Positions 53,978-62,711 of a DNA stretch of 64,000 nucleotides are shown here, piece by piece. The stretch lies in NCBI RefSeq assembly GCF_001499655.1, contig NZ_LN879502.1, positions 1,054,001-1,118,000 on the forward strand, written 5' to 3'. Every line of letters begins with the position of its first letter. Within the stretch, counting starts at the first letter, position 1. A program made the position numbers and the translations under genes. A model generated the notes under the pieces. It was not told the DNA's origin. It did no database searches and saw nothing but the letters and a program-made list of their open reading frames with translations. Source of the stretch: Candidatus Protochlamydia naegleriophila (GTDB lineage Bacteria > Chlamydiota > Chlamydiia > Chlamydiales > Parachlamydiaceae).

Positions 53978-54263
53978 TCAATTATTGGGGCGACGGGTTT
54001 GAATCGTCGCCGAACGAGAATTTTTTGAAAACTTATAAGCACAATATCCAGCAGTAGCAGCGCCTGCTAACATAAGGAGCTTTATCGAAAAGTTGAGAGT
54101 TCTGTTCTAAGAGATGAGAGCCTGCAAATGCCACGAGTGTCCCGGCAAAAAAGGCGTTAGGCATTAAACAAGTCGATGCACATGAGGTCCCAATTAATAC
54201 GAAAGTGCAGGCATGGCGTTGGAAAAAATGCTCTGTTGTCCAGACCGTCTGTTCCAAGCGCAT
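53978..54263 (-). pseudogene. Decayed small hydrophobic protein gene
   Basis: A minus-strand frame from 54263 (no ribosome site) reads through FVLIGTSCASTCLMPNAFFAGTLVAFAG, then loses sense near 54070. A one-base shift there restores a sensible hydrophobic sequence (LLMLAGAATAGYCAYKF) ending at a TGA (53978-53980). The first part resembles FFAASTCATAYFAPHLFLPGTIAAV of the intact neighbour at 54512-55087, so I read it as a frameshifted relative. Confidence 0.55.
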
Positions 54264-54467
54264 GGAAAGAATAGGGGGACATATCTAATCTGCTTTTAAT
54301 CAATATGTTAACGGGGCGACATGAGTCATTTATTTTAAACAAAGAGTAGGAATAAAAAGATCAGATCATGTTTTTAATAAGAGATTAATACAAGTTTTAT
54401 TGTTAATGATAAAAAGAAAAGTAGTTATAGAAAAAGCAGAAAGAGGGACCCTGCGACAAAAGATTTT

Positions 54468-54497
54468 AATCGTTCAGCCGGAATGAGCTGAACGATT
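54468..54497 (-). terminator. Stem-loop after the 191-residue gene
   Basis: Perfect 11-base stem AATCGTTCAGC/GCTGAACGATT (54468-54478 with 54487-54497), extended by an A/T-rich part with a bulge. Read on the minus strand it ends in ATTAAAATCTTTT. Confidence 0.6.
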
Positions 54498-54511
54498 CTT
54501 TTAAGGAGAGT

Positions 54512-55087
54512 TTATGCTACCAAGGCCTGGGCTGGTTGAGAGGCTGGATAAAATAAGTCCATGCCGATCTTGGTTGCGACATTGCCGGCTACGACTCCGC
54601 CTAAGATTGGCATTAGCGCAACAGTCCAAGAACTAGTGTAAAAGACTGTTGCCAGAGCTGCTGCATCGACAGCCGCAGCTAGAGCTAGCACAAATTCTGT
54701 TGTGTTAACGTATTTAGGCCCGAATTTTGAATCCTTAATGTAGGGATTGTGCTCATCTTTAATATAGGTATCAATCAGTTTGCGAAGTTCCAAGCGAACA
54801 ATCACCGCTGCGATGGTACCCGGTAAGAAGAGATGGGGAGCAAAATAGGCCGTGGCACAGGTCGATGCTGCAAAGAAAATCGTTTGGTAATTGCTTGCTA
54901 CAAAGTTAGATGTCTTATTTGATGCAGCTTTGCAACCGGCAGCCACAGCTTCTGTTCCCTTCGTAATACCATTTGTTATCGACTGCTTGCCCTTTGAAAC
55001 TCCATCAGATAGTGTTGTAACACAGCTGTCTGCGTAATAGCGGGCATTAGCATCGACTGCATTCAAAGTTGTACTTAAATAATTCAT
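54512..55087 (-). CDS. Hydrophobic protein, possible inclusion/host-membrane protein
   Basis: 191 residues, unrecognised family. A polar, Lys/Thr-rich N-terminal part (about 1-65, possibly amphipathic helix) is followed by two paired hydrophobic regions (about 68-98 and 130-175) separated by a charged loop (RLELRKLIDTYIKDEHNPY). Paired hydrophobic segments are the hallmark of chlamydial Inc proteins, but here the polar N terminus is long. It has its own ribosome site (AAGG), AT-rich upstream region and terminator. A decayed relative lies just beyond (53978-54263). Confidence 0.72.
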   Translation of the reverse strand: MNYLSTTLNAVDANARYYADSCVTTLSDGVSKGKQSITNGITKGTEAVAAGCKAASNKTSNFVASNYQTIFFAASTCATAYFAPHLFLPGTIAAVIVRLELRKLIDTYIKDEHNPYIKDSKFGPKYVNTTEFVLALAAAVDAAALATVFYTSSWTVALMPILGGVVAGNVATKIGMDLFYPASQPAQALVA

Positions 55088-55360
55088 TTTAACCTTTTTT
55101 TATTATTAATATTATTAAAACGTATTACTTTTTAATTTATTTAAATAAATTTTATTATATTTAATAATATTAGTCAATTGTTAGTTTAAAATTAATTTAT
55201 TTGTTGAGGATTAAACAACTGTTAAGGTTTATTAGTATTTATCTGCTTGCACTTTTGATCTTATGCAGATAAACTATTCTTTTTATTGAAAAGGGGGCAA
55301 TTTTGATCTGTTCAATGATGATAGCGCTGCCCAGAACATACGTTTGAAAAAAGAGGAGCC

Positions 55361-56311
55361 ATGAAGAAAGCTAAATTACTGATTATTGGATCTGGTCCAG
55401 CTGGGTATACGGCTGCCATTTATGCGGCACGTGCCAATTTAGAGCCTGTTTTATTTGAAGGTTTTTATACAGGGCCGGCTGGTGGTCAGTTGATGACAAC
55501 GACGGAAGTCGAGAATTTTCCGGGTTTTCCAGAAGGAATTACAGGTCCAGAATTGGTTGATCGGTTTCGACAGCAAGCGATTCGCTTTGGGACAGAAGTG
55601 ATTAGTGAAGATGTTGAAAGTGTAGATTTACAAAGTTATCCATTTGTTGTTAAAGGGCGTAAGACACATTACGAGGCCCAAGCAATCATTGTCTCGACTG
55701 GCGCTACGGCCAAGCGTTTGGAGATCCCAGGAGCCGGAGATGGTGAGTTTTGGCAAAAAGGCGTCACAGCTTGTGCTGTGTGCGATGGGGCTGCTCCTAT
55801 TTTTCGCAATCGCCCTTTATTTGTGATTGGAGGGGGGGATTCAGCTGTAGAAGAGGCGACTTTCTTGACTAAATTTGGAAGCCGTGTCTATATCGTGCAT
55901 CGAAGAGACAAATTGCGTGCTTCAAAGATTATGCAAGAGCGGGCTATGAATCATCCTAAGATTGAGATTCTATGGGATTCGGAAGTGGTGCATGTCGGAG
56001 GGGATCAGGTAGTGCGCAACGTGACTGTCAAGAATGTTAAGACCAACGAATTGACTGAACATGAAGCAGGGGGGCTATTCTTTGCGATTGGTCATACACC
56101 CAATACAGCTTTTTTAAATGATCAATTAGAAGTGCATCCTAATGGCTATATCAAAGTCTTTAAAGGGACCCATACGAGTATAGAAGGGGTTTTTGCTGCA
56201 GGGGATGTCCAGGACCACGAGTACCGCCAAGCGATTACGGCAGCTGGCAGTGGATGCATGTCTGCTCTTGATGCCGAAAGATGGCTTGCCGAAAAAGGAT
56301 TGGACACCTAA
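55361..56311 (+). CDS. trxB: Thioredoxin reductase
   Basis: 316-residue flavoenzyme reducing thioredoxin with NADPH. FAD motif [20 protein letters not shown], redox-active CAVCDG, NADPH motif [15 protein letters not shown], and C-terminal [20 protein letters not shown] are all present. Ribosome site GAGGAG. Its TAA stop overlaps the ATG of the next gene (TAATG), showing coupled translation with a secreted protein of unknown function. Confidence 0.97.
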   Translation: MKKAKLLIIGSGPAGYTAAIYAARANLEPVLFEGFYTGPAGGQLMTTTEVENFPGFPEGITGPELVDRFRQQAIRFGTEVISEDVESVDLQSYPFVVKGRKTHYEAQAIIVSTGATAKRLEIPGAGDGEFWQKGVTACAVCDGAAPIFRNRPLFVIGGGDSAVEEATFLTKFGSRVYIVHRRDKLRASKIMQERAMNHPKIEILWDSEVVHVGGDQVVRNVTVKNVKTNELTEHEAGGLFFAIGHTPNTAFLNDQLEVHPNGYIKVFKGTHTSIEGVFAAGDVQDHEYRQAITAAGSGCMSALDAERWLAEKGLDT

Positions 56312-57135
56312 TGCGTTTGGGAAAAAATGGCTTAATCTGCATTTTTTTCTTCTCCTTATTACCTATTTTGGGGTGGACTGTAGAGTATCGTCCCTGGATA
56401 GGTAATTACCTCGAATTTGAGTGGAATTCTACTTTGCGCTTTCAAGCCTTTCAAGATTTAGCTGCCGGTTCTCATCGATTCCCTTATGCTTCGCATGATT
56501 TTTTTTTAACGACAAGCCTGGCCTTGGCTGCAAAGCCTGATTTTTCTTTGGATGTAGAAGCGACAGCTGCTCGGACTCGACGGCAAAGTGGTAGCATCGA
56601 TCAGATCAGGTTAAATGGGCGTATCGTGTGGTTAGACGACATTGTGGGCGATCCAGTTACTTTAACAACCGGGGCTGGCTTCATTCAGGCTTTTGACTGG
56701 AGTTTGAAAGATAAAAGCTCCTTCCATCACGGCCGAAGCGAGGCAGAGATTTTTTTGTCAGTTGGCAAAGAGTGGGCTCAGGGTGACCAATGGATTTCAA
56801 GAGCTTGGGCAATGGCTGCTTTGGGATCTGCCGCAAGGGGATCTCCTTGGATGCGCTATGATATGGCTTATGCGCAGCGCATCAAACAATGTCATGAGTT
56901 TGAATTCTTTGTCCATACGCTATGGGGGCTGGGGAGTAAGCAGCTCCATCGCTCTCATTTTCATGGGTATGGTGCGATTGATCATCAATCGATTGATTTA
57001 GGATGCCGCTATACTTATCTTATCCAGTTTTTTGGCAGTGCATCGATTGAATATGCTAAACGGGTTTATGCACGCAATTTTCCTGTTCAGGCTCACCAAA
57101 TTAGCCTCTCATTACTCTATACTTTTGGCCTATAG
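56311..57135 (+). CDS. Exported protein, possible outer-membrane barrel
   Basis: 274 residues. The N terminus has a signal peptide (LICIFFFSLLPILGWTV, cleavage near residue 26). The rest is rich in aromatic residues and alternating polar/hydrophobic strands, ending in LYTFGL, whose final pattern resembles beta-barrel outer-membrane proteins though the last residue is Leu, not Phe. I do not recognise a family. The start at 56311 overlaps the trxB stop; a longer frame from 56281 would destroy the signal peptide. A stem-loop follows. Confidence 0.75.
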   Translation: MRLGKNGLICIFFFSLLPILGWTVEYRPWIGNYLEFEWNSTLRFQAFQDLAAGSHRFPYASHDFFLTTSLALAAKPDFSLDVEATAARTRRQSGSIDQIRLNGRIVWLDDIVGDPVTLTTGAGFIQAFDWSLKDKSSFHHGRSEAEIFLSVGKEWAQGDQWISRAWAMAALGSAARGSPWMRYDMAYAQRIKQCHEFEFFVHTLWGLGSKQLHRSHFHGYGAIDHQSIDLGCRYTYLIQFFGSASIEYAKRVYARNFPVQAHQISLSLLYTFGL

Positions 57136-57167
57136 GCAAACGGCAAGCATTCACAGTTGTTTGCTAA

Positions 57168-57200
57168 GGAAGACATCACAGAAGTTATGTGATATCTTCC
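57168..57200 (+). terminator. Stem-loop after the trxB operon
   Basis: Thirteen-base stem with one mismatch (57168-57180 with 57188-57200), 7-base loop, 33 bases after the stop codon. No T run follows. Confidence 0.5.
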
Positions 57201-57314
57201 AGACAAATGCAATGCAGATCTAATGAGCTCTTACTAAGAATCTCTATCATAATCGCGCAGGCGATAGACATTTAACCTCTAAAATTGATCGTGGCAGAAC
57301 CTGAAGCTCTATAC

Positions 57315-57803
57315 TTAGGTGGCTGGCAAATCCAGCTGATCTTCAAAGGCAAAGATGTCTACAAAAATTTTCAACTCATTGTTGAGTCGATGTTCAATAA
57401 GAAAACTCCATTTTTCTGGCTTGTCTGTGTTTTGACTTTCAGGATGCATTTTAAAGCCTGCTTGTAGACGCAGTTCTCTCCAGGCCAGATCCGTGATTGT
57501 TCGATGGGCTTTGTGAGATTGTTCGAATCGATTAAGGGAGCGGAAATCTAAAAATAAGGTGACATGTCGAACAACGTCATCACATAACTCTTTTCCACAC
57601 CATCTTATAAGGCCGATTTTCTGTATTTTGGCATTGACTTCAAAACAACCATCCTCTCTTGCTCTTTTTACTCCCTTTTTTTCTGATGCTTGCGAGGTAG
57701 TTGATAGGCTGAAGGTTAAAAAATTTGATGAATCGTTGGAATTACACTCATCTATATAAATTGAATCAATATTAAATGAATGAATTGGATCATTATTAAT
57801 CAT
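57315..57803 (-). CDS. F-box domain protein, effector candidate
   Basis: 162 residues. A hydrophilic N terminus with a basic stretch (KKGVKRARE, about residues 43-51) is followed by an F-box-like segment (about 68-115): KELCDDVVRHVTLFLDFRSL, then NRFEQSHKAHRTITDLAWRE. The spacing of the Leu-Asp-Asp-Val-Val start, the Leu-Asp turn and the final Trp-Arg-Glu-Leu matches the F-box consensus. F-box proteins link substrates to SCF ubiquitin ligases in eukaryotes; amoeba-associated Chlamydiae are known for many such genes. No substrate-binding repeats are present. A secreted ubiquitin-system mimic is the inference. Confidence 0.72.
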   Translation of the reverse strand: MINNDPIHSFNIDSIYIDECNSNDSSNFLTFSLSTTSQASEKKGVKRAREDGCFEVNAKIQKIGLIRWCGKELCDDVVRHVTLFLDFRSLNRFEQSHKAHRTITDLAWRELRLQAGFKMHPESQNTDKPEKWSFLIEHRLNNELKIFVDIFAFEDQLDLPAT

Positions 57804-58044
57804 TTATAAAAACCTGTTGTTATTATTAAAAATGCATATTTATTATAAATAAATCTGTAATAAAATAAAATAATTTTTTTTAAAGATAGATTCTTTGTTT
57901 AAATGATATGAATCGATTAAATAATTAATAAGAGTTTTGCTTATAAAGGATATTTACTTTGTAGTACTATGCGATTATTTTGATGTCCTTGAGAATGTTA
58001 TGACTAATCCTCAAGCTTTTAAAGGGGCTTTAGCACAGGGATTC

Positions 58045-58428
58045 TTATGAGAATTTTGGATTTTTAGTCCAAATGGCAAAAGCTGTTGCGTAGTCACGGC
58101 AATGGCTAATTGAGAGGGAAAGTTCTGGAGAGTCAAAGAGTTCCGCGATTTTTGGCGAAACGTTGATGGAAGGTTTGCCTTTCTCATCGTTGTAGATTTC
58201 AATATCTAGCCATGAGATTCCTTGGCTGAAGCCCGTACCAAGAGCCTTGACGATAGCTTCTTTGGCTGCAAAACGGCCGGCAAAATGAATGGCAGGCTCT
58301 TTGCGTTTTAAGCAATAAGCCTGCTCTCTTGAAGTAAAAATGCGATCGAGAAAGCGTTGTTGATAGTGTTCTATGTTGCGCTTAACGCGGTCGATCTCGA
58401 TAATGTCATTTCCTATTCCTAAAATCAT
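58045..58428 (-). CDS. acpS: Holo-[acyl-carrier-protein] synthase
   Basis: 127-residue AcpS that transfers phosphopantetheine from CoA to the serine of AcpP. The Mg-binding Asp lies in LGIGNDIIEIDRVKR and the Glu in GRFAAKEAIVKALGTG; ISWLDIEI and LSISHCRDYATAFAI complete the family pattern. The start directly abuts the stop of the PIN-TRAM gene (58429), so the two are co-transcribed. Confidence 0.95.
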   Translation of the reverse strand: MILGIGNDIIEIDRVKRNIEHYQQRFLDRIFTSREQAYCLKRKEPAIHFAGRFAAKEAIVKALGTGFSQGISWLDIEIYNDEKGKPSINVSPKIAELFDSPELSLSISHCRDYATAFAIWTKNPKFS

Positions 58429-59526
58429 TTAGAGAGCCAGGTAGTTTTTATGGCTACTTTCTAAATCTGATAAGGTATGAGCGAAATCCTGCTCGGTCAA
58501 CAAGCTGCCTTCTTCGGATGCATTGCAAAAAATCATGCGTCCTGAAGAGGTGTGTTTAACAGATAACACGTGTCCTTTAATCGTTTCGCCAATAAATTCA
58601 GCACCGCCATTGACGACCACCATGGTTCCGTCTTCGAGATAGCCAACACCTTGACGTGCTTCTTTTCCGTAGCGTTGAATCTTGATGTTGATGACTTCTC
58701 CGGCCTGAGTGATGGGCTTTAATGCATTTGACAACATGTGAATGTTGATGATGCGAACCCCTTCGATGGAGGACTGCTGGATGCGGTTGATGTCTGATGT
58801 AATGATGTTGGTGTCTAAAAACCTAGCTAAGCGGATAAGCTTTGTCATAGGTTCTTTGATTTCAGGGAAATCAGTATCGACATAACGTAAGTCTAAAGCT
58901 GGAAGGCTTTCGAGTTTTTTGATGACTTCTAATGAACGGCGAGCCTTGGCTTTGACCGCTTCATCATTGCTTTCTGCCTGGGCGTACATATCTTTAATGG
59001 CAAAGCGCGGGATGATTAAGTGATGGTCTAAAAGGCCAGATGACGCCAAGTCGATGATGCGTGGATCCATTAAGACCGACACATCTACTAAAACGTCCTT
59101 CTTTTTATGGCCCATCGCCTTGAATTCAACAAATGGGATGCTTACGTGAAGCTCTTCCGCAGCTCTTGCTGTCATGACCATGCCAAGATAGGCGCAGAAA
59201 AGGTAAACAAAAAAGCGAATGGGTGTTAACGCTGCAGCAGACGATTCTATCCCTGTTACACCTGTTAAAATAAATAAAATGGCTTGAGCCATTAAATATC
59301 CGCAGAATAGCCCTAAAATAGCTGTATTGAAAGATCTCAAATTAAAGCGCTTAAAAACAAAGTCGGATCCAACCAACAGTCCTGCAAAAGCAATCCCGCC
59401 GAGCAGCCCCACAGCTGCATTGATGAGATTTAATCCGCCTTCGAGATTTTGGGTTGTAAAAGTAACGGAAAATAAAACGCATATAATGAGGAATAAAACT
59501 CGTATAAATGAGAGTGAAATACTCAT
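58429..59526 (-). CDS. PIN and TRAM domain membrane protein (YacL-like)
   Basis: 365 residues from the ATG at 59526, which has AGGA 8 bases upstream; an ATG at 59616 would add 30 residues but has no ribosome site. Four membrane segments (about 5-130) precede a PIN nuclease domain (about 160-285) with acidic residues in LVDVSVLMDPR, the SNDE region, and FLDTNIITSDIN, and a C-terminal TRAM domain (about 300-345; NIKIQRYGKEARQGVGYLED). The YacL-type family is widespread and of uncertain RNA-related function. A long inverted repeat lies upstream (59634-59698). Confidence 0.9.
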   Translation of the reverse strand: MSISLSFIRVLFLIICVLFSVTFTTQNLEGGLNLINAAVGLLGGIAFAGLLVGSDFVFKRFNLRSFNTAILGLFCGYLMAQAILFILTGVTGIESSAAALTPIRFFVYLFCAYLGMVMTARAAEELHVSIPFVEFKAMGHKKKDVLVDVSVLMDPRIIDLASSGLLDHHLIIPRFAIKDMYAQAESNDEAVKAKARRSLEVIKKLESLPALDLRYVDTDFPEIKEPMTKLIRLARFLDTNIITSDINRIQQSSIEGVRIINIHMLSNALKPITQAGEVINIKIQRYGKEARQGVGYLEDGTMVVVNGGAEFIGETIKGHVLSVKHTSSGRMIFCNASEEGSLLTEQDFAHTLSDLESSHKNYLAL

Positions 59527-59633
59527 GCCTTTAATCCTGTGTGCTAAATGGCTTAATAAACCAGTTATGGAGTAGTTAATACCGCTTGCTTTTGCTAGAG
59601 CATTTGCATCATGCATGCTTGATCTTGCAATGA

Positions 59634-59698
59634 GATTTATTTTGTTGGTTCGTCTGACAGTTATCGGTTAGTTGGCAGACAAACCAACAAAATAAATC
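59634..59698. repeat. 23-base inverted repeat upstream of the PIN-TRAM gene
   Basis: Arms 59634-59656 and 59676-59698 are complementary over 23 bases with one mismatch, loop 19 bases. Its position 18 bases before the upstream ATG (59616), and 108 before the preferred start, puts it in the leader of the PIN-TRAM transcript. Confidence 0.8.
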
Positions 59699-59970
59699 AT
59701 GTAGCAATCTAACAAATCTCTGACACGACAATTATACTAGGAATCCTATTAATTCAGTCGATTTAAGCAACGCTTGTTTGATCTTAACAAAATCTTCATT
59801 TTATGTACATAAATTTAAAAAACTTAATTCATTAGATTCATTTTAAGGTTTCGAAACTGGTATGTGATAGAGTTCGAAAGATAGGGGTTTGTCTCTCGAA
59901 CGGGGAAATGCTTGGAAAATAACTTATTGAATCGATTACACTTTTTTCAACCCAAATATAGAGAGGTCGC

Positions 59971-60462
59971 ATGTTTAAAGTCAGTCATACAACTTTAGTC
60001 GTTATATCGGGATTGATTTGGTTAGCCGTAGGCTGCTTACTTTTACCTTTAGGTCTAAATTTTATTGTTGAATCAATTTTAAAAGATAATTTAACAACAA
60101 TGAGTCGCCCCCTTTTGGATCCGTTGATGTCATTAACAGGTGGGCCTGATCAGGCAGTTTTAGTTTTGATTGCTATAGCACTGTGGGTAGGATTTATCAA
60201 GGGAAGATTTGTTTTTGCAAAGACTGTACAATCGAGTGTCGATCGTATTCGTTCTCTTCCGAATCCGGCAAACATTAGTCAAATATACACTAAGAAATAC
60301 TATATTCTCCTCGGGTCCATGATCCTTTTAGGCGTTCTCATGCGTTTTACGCCCATTGATGTAAGAGGAGCTGTTGATGTGATTATTGGCTCAGCGCTTA
60401 TTCAGGGCGCCATGCTTTATTTTAGACGGGCTTTTTCAACCCGTTCTCAAAAAGCCTCTTAA
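59971..60462 (+). CDS. Small conserved-looking membrane protein
   Basis: 163 residues with three or four membrane segments (about 9-36, 62-78, 110-126 and 133-150). SVDRIRSLPNPANISQIYTKKYY forms a basic cytosolic loop. I do not recognise a family name. GAGAGG lies 4 bases before the ATG. It is divergent from the PIN-TRAM gene and ends at a strong bidirectional hairpin. Confidence 0.78.
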   Translation: MFKVSHTTLVVISGLIWLAVGCLLLPLGLNFIVESILKDNLTTMSRPLLDPLMSLTGGPDQAVLVLIAIALWVGFIKGRFVFAKTVQSSVDRIRSLPNPANISQIYTKKYYILLGSMILLGVLMRFTPIDVRGAVDVIIGSALIQGAMLYFRRAFSTRSQKAS

Positions 60463-60493
60463 GAAAAATCAAGACAGAGGTTGTCATTCTCTT

Positions 60494-60523
60494 AAAGAGC
60501 GGGAAAATGTTTTCCCGCTCTTT
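60494..60523. terminator. Bidirectional hairpin between convergent genes
   Basis: Perfect 14-base stem AAAGAGCGGGAAAA with its complement (60494-60507 and 60510-60523), minimal loop, T-rich ends in both directions. It probably terminates both the membrane-protein gene and the macro-domain gene. Confidence 0.75.
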
Positions 60524-60526
60524 GGA

Positions 60527-61492
60527 TCAATCAAAATTGTTCAGTGTTGTTTTATAATTAAAGATTGCGCTGCTATCGTTTTTTAAAAAAACAAAACGAA
60601 CATTTAAGGCGGTTTCCGGGTGTTGCAGGATAAAGTCTTTCACGGCGTTTAAAGCAACTTCTGCTGCTTCATTTGCAGGGAATTCATAAATACCTGTGCT
60701 GATAGAGGGGAACGAAATGGTGCAAGAGGTTGGATGTTTCTTGATGGCGGCTGCTAGAGCATTCTCATAAGCCTTTCTCAGTAACTCTCTTCGCTCTTGA
60801 TTTTCAGTAAGAATTCTACAATCTGGTCCGACCGCATGTACAATGCCTTTGATGCGAGGCGCTAACTGCCCAGCCGCTGTCAAAGCAACTTCACCGCAAG
60901 ATAAGCGATCCTTTGACTGAAATTTTAATATACGACGACATTCCTCAAAAACCTCGGATCCTGCTGCATTGTAGATGGCGCCACAGACCCCGTTTCCAGC
61001 CATTAGATACGCATTGGCAGCATTGACGATAAGATCGGCCGATTCGCTGGTTAGGTCTCCTGTTACGAGTGCGATTTTTGAGCTGCCAATTGCTTTTTCG
61101 GTCATTGTGACATTTTCGGGAGTCTGAATCGGACTCGGACTCATCGGCTGCGTTTGAGTGATCTGGGCTGCTCGACTATCTCTTAGTTGATGAATTTCCA
61201 GCCGATGAATATACGCCTTGTAAAGTCCTTTAATGGGTAGAGCAATAACCGGTAAAATAAAACCGGATAGCAAAAACGAGCTGATCTTTAAAACGACCGC
61301 TACTAAAAAATCATCACTTTTTTTTGTCTCTGCTATATAACGCACAGTATGGGGCGGCAGACGTTGTTGATGGGCCTTCAAGACGATTTCTTGATTTCCT
61401 AAATAAACGTAGCGATCTGCAAAAACTCCCAGCTGAAATAAAAAAGATTTGTCCATGTTGAAGTCGCTTGAGGATGAACGATTGGAGTCCAA
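60527..61492 (-). CDS. Macro-domain protein with N-terminal membrane region
   Basis: 321 residues. The C-terminal macro domain (about 138-310) has KIALVTGDLTSESADLIVNA, AANAYLMAGNGVCGAIYNAAG, and the loop FPSISTGIYEFP, the ADP-ribose-binding signatures of the YmdB/MacroD-type group that remove ADP-ribose or deacetylate O-acetyl-ADP-ribose. The N-terminal 130 residues are unusual: a hydrophobic region (about 65-92) precedes a Ser/Pro/Gln-rich linker. A membrane-attached macro domain could act on the host-facing side. Function in reversing host ADP-ribosylation is inference. Confidence 0.87.
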   Translation of the reverse strand: MDSNRSSSSDFNMDKSFLFQLGVFADRYVYLGNQEIVLKAHQQRLPPHTVRYIAETKKSDDFLVAVVLKISSFLLSGFILPVIALPIKGLYKAYIHRLEIHQLRDSRAAQITQTQPMSPSPIQTPENVTMTEKAIGSSKIALVTGDLTSESADLIVNAANAYLMAGNGVCGAIYNAAGSEVFEECRRILKFQSKDRLSCGEVALTAAGQLAPRIKGIVHAVGPDCRILTENQERRELLRKAYENALAAAIKKHPTSCTISFPSISTGIYEFPANEAAEVALNAVKDFILQHPETALNVRFVFLKNDSSAIFNYKTTLNNFD

Positions 61493-61673
61493 AAGGGCAA
61501 TTCTCGATATAAACTATTTTGACTGTTGATCATAAAATAAGATAGTAAATTATTAAATCATTAATTATATCTAAAGTTTAAATAAATCGCTAGTTTATTT
61601 ATATAAACAAGTGGTTTGAATTGAATGTCAATTGAGATAGCTAGGGTAAGCTAAGGGTTGCAAGTTGAAAAGG

Positions 61674-62096
61674 CTATTTATGATAATTTGAGCCTTTCTG
61701 AATTTCGGTTGCACGGTAGATTTGCTCGATGAGAACTAGGCGTGTAATTTGGTGGGTGAATGTGAGAGGAGAGAGGCTAATGAGTTGGGCGTTTTGTTTA
61801 AGCTCGAGTGGGAGCCCCTCTGCCCCTCCAATGACAATGGTTAGGCGCGATCCTCCCCTATCCCAGCTTTGTTCAATGAGGGTTGCAAATTGTTCACTGG
61901 ACAAGAGACATCCTGTGGGATCTAAGCAGATGAGATAGGGCTCTTTTAGGGCCCAGTCCAGTAATTGGGAGGAGTCTTTAGCCCATTGGCAATCGACTTG
62001 CATGAGGGGCTTTAGCCGCTTTTGATATTCTCCAAATGCTTCATCCAGCCATTTTTCCTTAGTTTTCCCAACAGAGAGGATCTTGAGTTTAAGCAT
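61674..62096 (-). CDS. rlmH: 23S rRNA (pseudouridine1915-N3)-methyltransferase
   Basis: 140-residue SPOUT methyltransferase. N terminus LKILSVGKTKEKWLDEAFGEYQKRL, SAM-binding knot VIGGAEGLPLEL, and C terminus QITRLVLIEQIYRATEIQKGS match RlmH, except that the usual ending HPYHK is replaced by a shorter NYHK. It methylates helix 69 of 23S rRNA in assembled ribosomes. It follows smpB after 3 bases and is probably co-transcribed. Confidence 0.95.
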   Translation of the reverse strand: MLKLKILSVGKTKEKWLDEAFGEYQKRLKPLMQVDCQWAKDSSQLLDWALKEPYLICLDPTGCLLSSEQFATLIEQSWDRGGSRLTIVIGGAEGLPLELKQNAQLISLSPLTFTHQITRLVLIEQIYRATEIQKGSNYHK

Positions 62097-62099
62097 GGG

Positions 62100-62561
62100 T
62101 TAATACTGCTGTTGCTTGATCGCTTGTTGGATGCGCCGTTTGTCATCGCGCTCTTTGATGTCAGCACGTTTATCGACTGTTTTTTTACCTTTAGCGATGG
62201 CGATGCGGACTTTAATGCGTCCATGCTTGAGATAAAGAGCTAGAGGAATGAGAGTTAATCCCTTTTCTTGCGAAGCCACTTTAAAGCGTCTGATTTCTCG
62301 CTTGTGCATGAGTAATTTGCGATCGCGCTTTTCTTCGTGGTTATAGATATTGCCGAAGCGGTACGGGGCAATGTTGCATCCGATCAGCCAAAGTTCACTA
62401 TCCAGGACTTTGACGTAAGCGTCTTGCAGAGTAGCGCCATGGTCACGGATAGATTTAATTTCTGTTCCTTGTAAAACGATTCCTGCCTCGAATGTTTCTA
62501 AAATTTCGTAATCGTGCGTGGCTCTTCGGTTTGAGACCAGGTCGGCGTGTTTTTCATTCAT
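62100..62561 (-). CDS. smpB: SsrA-binding protein SmpB
   Basis: 153-residue partner of tmRNA in trans-translation. NRRATHDYEILETFEAGIVL, GTEIKSIRDHGATLQDAYV, HEEKRDRKLLMHKREI, and the C-terminal basic tail KGKKTVDKRADIKERD are all typical. The frame is open up to 62672, but the ATG at 62561 gives the standard length; the extra 37 residues upstream do not look native. No clear ribosome site is visible. The tmRNA gene itself is not in the window. Confidence 0.95.
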   Translation of the reverse strand: MNEKHADLVSNRRATHDYEILETFEAGIVLQGTEIKSIRDHGATLQDAYVKVLDSELWLIGCNIAPYRFGNIYNHEEKRDRKLLMHKREIRRFKVASQEKGLTLIPLALYLKHGRIKVRIAIAKGKKTVDKRADIKERDDKRRIQQAIKQQQY

Positions 62562-62711
62562 AGATTGTGGTGCTTTAAAGCTGATTAGAGTGTTGTATAC
62601 CAATTGGTATCTATTCATATGTTTTCGATAGACCATGTTAAACGATAGGGGAGTAAGTGGCAAGGCGATCAATCGATTCTTTTGAAAATTAGCTCGGTTA
62701 GCAAGTTGGGT

